A stretch of 52,996 bases of DNA from contig JALOSF010000007.1 in assembly GCA_025458525.1 (NCBI GenBank), positions 1-52,996 on the forward strand, written 5' to 3'. The translations under genes and the position numbers were made by a program. This document shows positions 49,216-52,996 of the stretch, piece after piece; the first letter of the stretch is position 1; the number at the start of each line of letters is the position of its first letter. The notes below the pieces were generated by a model. It worked only from the letters and a program-made list of their open reading frames with translations, made no database searches and was not told the DNA's origin. Source of the DNA: Cypionkella sp. Its GTDB lineage: Bacteria; Pseudomonadota; Alphaproteobacteria; Rhodobacterales; Rhodobacteraceae.

Positions 49216-50628
49216 TCATGCGGCCTGGCCCAGCAGCTTGGCAGGCAGGCCATTGGCCCAGGTGCTGATCGTGCCGGCACCGAGGCAAACAAAGATATCT
49301 CCCGGCAGCGCCTGCTCCCGGAACAGCCGCGCCAGATCGGCCTCGTCCATCACGGCACGCGCGTGACGATGGCCATGCGCGATCAACCCCGCCACCAGAT
49401 CGTCGCGACTTGCCCCCTCGATCGGATCCTCGCCGGCGGCATAGACCTCGGCGATGCCGACCACATCGGCCTCGTTGAAACAGGTGCAGAAATCCTCGAA
49501 CAGGCTCGACAAGCGGGTGTAGCGATGCGGCTGGTGGATGGCGATCACCCGGCCCTTGGTCGATTGCCGGGCGGCGCGCAGCACCGCAGCAATCTCGACC
49601 GGATGGTGGCCATAATCGTCGATGATGGTGACGCCCTTGACCTCGGCCACTTTGGTAAAGCGGCGGTTCACCCCGGCAAAACCGGCCAGCGCCTCGCGGA
49701 TTTCGTCCTTTTTCATGCCAAGGTGACGCGCGACCGCGACAGCCGACAGCGCGTTCGAGACGTTGTGATCGCCCGGCATCGGCAAGGTGCAGTTTTCGAT
49801 TTTCGAACCTTCGCCTTCGCCGTTCAACAAGATATCAAAATGCGCTGTGCCATTTTCGAACCGAAGGTTCACAGCCCGCACATCGGCTTGCGCGTTGAAG
49901 CCAAAGGTCACGACGCGCCTGTCAGCCACCTTGCCGACAAGGGCCTGCACCTCGGGATGATCGGTGCAGCACACCGCAAGACCATAAAAGGGGATGTTCG
50001 AGACAAAATCGAGAAACCCTTTGCGCAAGGCGTCAAAGCTGCCCCAATGTTCCATATGCTCGGGGTCGATATTGGTGACGATGGCTATGGTCGCGGGCAG
50101 CCGGTTGAACGAGCCGTCGGATTCATCCGCCTCGACCACCATCCATTCGCCCGCCCCCGCACGCGCATTGGACCCGTAGGAATGGATCACCCCGCCATTG
50201 ATGACCGTCGGGTCAAACCCGCCCTTGTCAAGAAGCGTCGCCACCATCGTCGTGGTCGTCGTCTTGCCATGCGTGCCCGCCACCGCGATGTTCGACCGCA
50301 TCCGCATCAGTTCGGCCAGCATTTCGGCCCGCCGCACAACAGGCAACTTGCGCCGCCGCGCCTCCTCAAGCTCGGGGTTGCCCTTCTTGATGGCCGAGGA
50401 AATCACCACCACGGCGGCGGTGCCGATGTTTTCGGCCGCCTGCCCTTCAAAGACCGTCGCCCCCAGCCCGACCAGACGGTCGGTGATCTTGCTGGCCTTG
50501 GCGTCAGACCCCTGAACGCGATACCCCAGCGTCATCAAGACCTCGGCAATCCCCGACATGCCGATCCCGCCGATGCCGACAAAATGGATCGGCCCCAGTT
50601 CCAGAGGCAGTTTCGTAGCGGCATTCAT
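49216..50628 (-). CDS. murC: UDP-N-acetylmuramate--L-alanine ligase MurC
   Basis: A 470-residue Mur ligase adding L-Ala to UDP-MurNAc. [18 protein letters not shown] is the N-terminal UDP-binding loop, [17 protein letters not shown] the ATP P-loop, EADESDGSF the Mg site, and [18 protein letters not shown] the C-terminal block. ATG 50628 has AGGAG at 8 bases and overlaps the murG stop (ATGA). Confidence 0.97.
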   Translation of the reverse strand: MNAATKLPLELGPIHFVGIGGIGMSGIAEVLMTLGYRVQGSDAKASKITDRLVGLGATVFEGQAAENIGTAAVVVISSAIKKGNPELEEARRRKLPVVRRAEMLAELMRMRSNIAVAGTHGKTTTTTMVATLLDKGGFDPTVINGGVIHSYGSNARAGAGEWMVVEADESDGSFNRLPATIAIVTNIDPEHMEHWGSFDALRKGFLDFVSNIPFYGLAVCCTDHPEVQALVGKVADRRVVTFGFNAQADVRAVNLRFENGTAHFDILLNGEGEGSKIENCTLPMPGDHNVSNALSAVAVARHLGMKKDEIREALAGFAGVNRRFTKVAEVKGVTIIDDYGHHPVEIAAVLRAARQSTKGRVIAIHQPHRYTRLSSLFEDFCTCFNEADVVGIAEVYAAGEDPIEGASRDDLVAGLIAHGHRHARAVMDEADLARLFREQALPGDIFVCLGAGTISTWANGLPAKLLGQAA

Positions 50629-51725
50629 TGCGGGGCTCCTTCTGCAAGGGCTTCGACAAGGGCGACCAGACGGGTCGTGGCATCGGGCCTGCCCAAGGCA
50701 AGCGCGTTGGCCGCCATTTGGGTCGCAGCACCCGGTTGAGACAGCACCGCCGCCATGTGGCCGCTGAGACTTGCGGCGTCAAGCGCCTTTTCCGGGATCA
50801 GGATCGCGGCCTGCCCCTCGACAAGGCCGCGGGCGTTGGCGCTTTGGTGATCCCCGGTGGCCGCCGCGAAGGGGATAAGGATCGAGGGACGCCCGATCAC
50901 ACTGATATCGGCGATCGATGACGCGCCAGAGCGGGAAATCACCAGCTGCGCCTCGGACAGGCGCGCCGGAATGTCGGTGAAGAAGGGCTGAACCTCGGCC
51001 CTGATACCCGCATCCTCATAGGCCCGCACCACGCGGTCAAGATCTTCGGCCCGCGCCTGATGCGCCACGCGCAGATTGCGCCGGATCGCGTCGGGCAGCA
51101 TCGCCACCGCCGCGGGCACCACATCCGACAGGATGCGCGCGCCCTGACTGCCCCCCATCACCAAAAGGCTCATCGGGTAATCGCCCGGCGCGATATACCC
51201 CGCCCCTGCCCGGTCCAGCACCGCCAGACGCACGGGGTTGCCGGTATGAACACCCTCGACCCCGGCGGGCAACACGGTCGGCCATGTGCCACAGGCCACC
51301 TTATCGACCCTTGGCGCGAAAAGCTGGTTCACCCGGCCCAGGACGCCGTTCTGTTCATGGATCATCCGCGGGCGCCGCAGGATCCAGGCCGCCGACAACG
51401 CCGGAATGGTAGGATAGCCGCCAAAGCCCACCACAACCGCGGGCTTGTCGCGCAGCATGCCCAGCACCGCGCCCAGAATGCCGCCCGCGATCCGCAGCGG
51501 GACCAGCGCCTTTGCCAGAACGCCGCCGCGGGCGAAGGTCGCGGATGACACCTGCTCCACCGCCACCACATGCGGAAATCCACCCGCATAGCGCGCGCCC
51601 CGTGCATCGGTGGACAGCTTCACGCGCCAGCCCTTGCGCACCATCGCCTCGGCCAGGGCCTGCGCGGGGAACATATGCCCGCCGGTGCCGCCGGCCGCGA
51701 TCAGTAACAGCTTGCCCTGCGCCAT
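50625..51725 (-). CDS. murG: UDP-GlcNAc:undecaprenyl-PP-MurNAc-pentapeptide transferase MurG
   Basis: A 366-residue GT28 glycosyltransferase making lipid II at the inner face of the membrane. The N-terminal loop is [59 protein letters not shown] and [20 protein letters not shown] are the conserved G-loops and donor-binding motifs. I take ATG 51725, with AGGGGG upstream; the adjacent GTG 51728 is possible. The start overlaps the ftsW stop. Confidence 0.96.
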   Translation of the reverse strand: MAQGKLLLIAAGGTGGHMFPAQALAEAMVRKGWRVKLSTDARGARYAGGFPHVVAVEQVSSATFARGGVLAKALVPLRIAGGILGAVLGMLRDKPAVVVGFGGYPTIPALSAAWILRRPRMIHEQNGVLGRVNQLFAPRVDKVACGTWPTVLPAGVEGVHTGNPVRLAVLDRAGAGYIAPGDYPMSLLVMGGSQGARILSDVVPAAVAMLPDAIRRNLRVAHQARAEDLDRVVRAYEDAGIRAEVQPFFTDIPARLSEAQLVISRSGASSIADISVIGRPSILIPFAAATGDHQSANARGLVEGQAAILIPEKALDAASLSGHMAAVLSQPGAATQMAANALALGRPDATTRLVALVEALAEGAPQ

Positions 51726-52888
51726 CACCGCCCCCTGCGAAGGATATCGCCGATCTCTCCCTGCGGCCGCGTGCGGGTCAAGGCCAGCAGCATCCCCACC
51801 GTGATGCCCGCCGCGATCACAGAACTGCCGCCATAGCTGACAAAGGGCAGCGTCATCCCCTTGGCCGGCAACAGCCGCACCGCCACGCCCATGTTGATCA
51901 TGGCCTGAACGCCGAAAATGCAGGCCAGCCCCGTGCCCGCCAAGCGGATGAAGGGGTCACGCTCGCGCATCAGGCGGAACAGGCTGCGCACCACGATGGT
52001 GGCATAAAGGGCCAGGATCACCAGCACCAGAATCAGCCCGTATTCCTCGGCCGCGACCGCGATGATGAAATCGGTATGCGCATCCGGCAGCGTCCACTTC
52101 ACCTGCCCTTCGCCCACGCCCACACCAAAGAAGCCACCTTCCTGAATGGCGTTGGTGGCATAGCCGATCTGGCTGCGCGGATCGATCTCGGGGTTCAGGA
52201 ACCCGTCGATCCGGCGCGCAAAATGCTCGGAGCTTTCATAGGCGATCGTGCCGCCGAATATGACCATCCCGAGGATGATCGCGATCAGCGTGATTGGAGC
52301 GCCTCCCACAAAATAGATCACACCCCAGCCAAACAGGATCAGCGCCGCCTGCCCGAAATCTGGCTGGATCACCAAAAGCAGCATCACCACCAGCATCAGG
52401 CCAAACGAGACCGATTTGCCCGGAGGCCCGTTCAGATCCTGCGAGGCCGCCATAAGCCAGGCCACCACCACCATGAAGCCGGGCTTGAGAAATTCGGACG
52501 GCTGGATCGAGGCAAAACCAAAGGAAAACCAGCGCACCGCCCCCTTGCCGAAATCGGTCCCGACAAAGGGCAAGAGCATGAGGGCGATCAGCGTGAACAC
52601 AAACCCGATCACGCCCAGGCGACGGATCATCACCGGCGGCATCATCGAAACACCCGCCATCGTGATCAGGGCCACCACACCAAAGAACGCCTGCCGCTGC
52701 ACGTAATGAAAGTCGTCAAGACCATTGCGGCTGGCCAAGGGCACACTGGCCGCAAGGCCCAGCAGCAAGCCGATGCCGAACAACACCATGATCGCCGTCA
52801 GCGACCATTTGTCGATGGTGCGCCACCAACGGGGAATAACAGGTTCCGTCACCCGCATGGGGCTGGAGCCATAGACCATTTCAGTCAT
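51725..52888 (-). CDS. ftsW: Cell division protein FtsW
   Basis: A 387-residue SEDS-family membrane protein with about ten segments, the septal peptidoglycan polymerase partner of FtsI. Landmarks are [50 protein letters not shown], the catalytic-loop [21 protein letters not shown] and [19 protein letters not shown] 52888 (MTEMVYGSS) has AGGCGG upstream. murG follows without a gap. The upstream neighbour lies outside the window. Confidence 0.95.
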   Translation of the reverse strand: MTEMVYGSSPMRVTEPVIPRWWRTIDKWSLTAIMVLFGIGLLLGLAASVPLASRNGLDDFHYVQRQAFFGVVALITMAGVSMMPPVMIRRLGVIGFVFTLIALMLLPFVGTDFGKGAVRWFSFGFASIQPSEFLKPGFMVVVAWLMAASQDLNGPPGKSVSFGLMLVVMLLLVIQPDFGQAALILFGWGVIYFVGGAPITLIAIILGMVIFGGTIAYESSEHFARRIDGFLNPEIDPRSQIGYATNAIQEGGFFGVGVGEGQVKWTLPDAHTDFIIAVAAEEYGLILVLVILALYATIVVRSLFRLMRERDPFIRLAGTGLACIFGVQAMINMGVAVRLLPAKGMTLPFVSYGGSSVIAAGITVGMLLALTRTRPQGEIGDILRRGR

Positions 52889-52996
52889 GGGAAAACCGCC
52901 TGTGTCGTCTGCTCTGCCGATTGCCCGTTTGCCGGGTCTGGGTGAAACCCTACCCAAGATCGCGCCGCAAAGCCAGAGGAAAGCAAGCGCCGCGTC
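52889..52996. other. Right edge, upstream of ftsW
   Basis: 108 bases with no supported gene; they hold the ribosome binding site of ftsW and perhaps its promoter or the intergenic space to murD, which often precedes ftsW. Confidence 0.3.

Overview
The window looks like chromosome of a high-GC alphaproteobacterium of the Rhodobacteraceae (Rhodobacter/Paracoccus relatives). The case rests on the division and envelope gene order ftsW-murG-murC-DUF2484-murB-ddl-ftsQ-ftsA-ftsZ-lpxC-bamD-recN, an RNase E with a long acidic insert in its S1 domain, a DUF1476 gene beside purC, a DctD-type regulator without the GAFTGA loop, and a cobalamin-dependent betaine:homocysteine methyltransferase set. The species cannot be named from the sequence alone.

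Layout. (1) 1-4936: the right part of an integrated element, all on the minus strand: tyrosine integrase, a small hypothetical protein, a HEPN-like protein, an AlpA/excisionase-type regulator, a DUF3987 primase/helicase-type protein, then an AT-rich repeat region and the start of one more gene. It is less GC-rich than its surroundings and unusually rich in TTCG/CGAA. Its left end lies outside the window. (2) 5271-13574: a DMT exporter, then a metabolic cluster: glycosyltransferase, inositol-monophosphatase-like phosphatase, FkbM methyltransferase (opposite strand), RibA (GTP cyclohydrolase II), a BchC-like dehydrogenase, a QueD/PTPS-fold protein without the usual catalytic residues, a SAM methyltransferase and a RibD-type reductase. 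The last five form a tight operon. I infer a pathway branching from GTP or riboflavin intermediates to a modified, possibly glycosylated pterin or pyrimidine; the product is unknown. (3) 13615-16774: two membrane/periplasmic genes, a PPOX-type stress protein and a ribbon-helix-helix protein. (4) 16846-25737: purQ, a DctB/DctD-like two-component pair, polyphosphate kinase 2, RNase E behind a 406-base leader with two terminator-like hairpins, and ccdA. (5) 25798-32208: membrane hydrolase plus cytochrome P450, purS and purC (minus strand), DUF1476, and an MprF-like protein. (6) 32229-37990: betaine:homocysteine methyltransferase, a radical SAM protein on the other strand, its probable corrinoid partner, DUF1638, an FAD-dependent 2-hydroxyacid dehydrogenase and an NTF2-like protein. 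(7) 38009-52888: recN, bamD, lpxC and the division/cell wall (dcw) cluster, nearly all on the minus strand, with a small insertion (PRC-barrel gene and a small membrane gene) between murB and the DUF2484 gene.

Best candidates for something undescribed are the RibA/PTPS-like/RibD-like/glycosyltransferase cluster and the satellite-like element at the left edge. Many genes are coupled by ATGA overlaps, and intrinsic terminators are visible after rne, DUF1476, the corrinoid gene, ftsA and ftsZ. No tRNA, rRNA or CRISPR array was seen.
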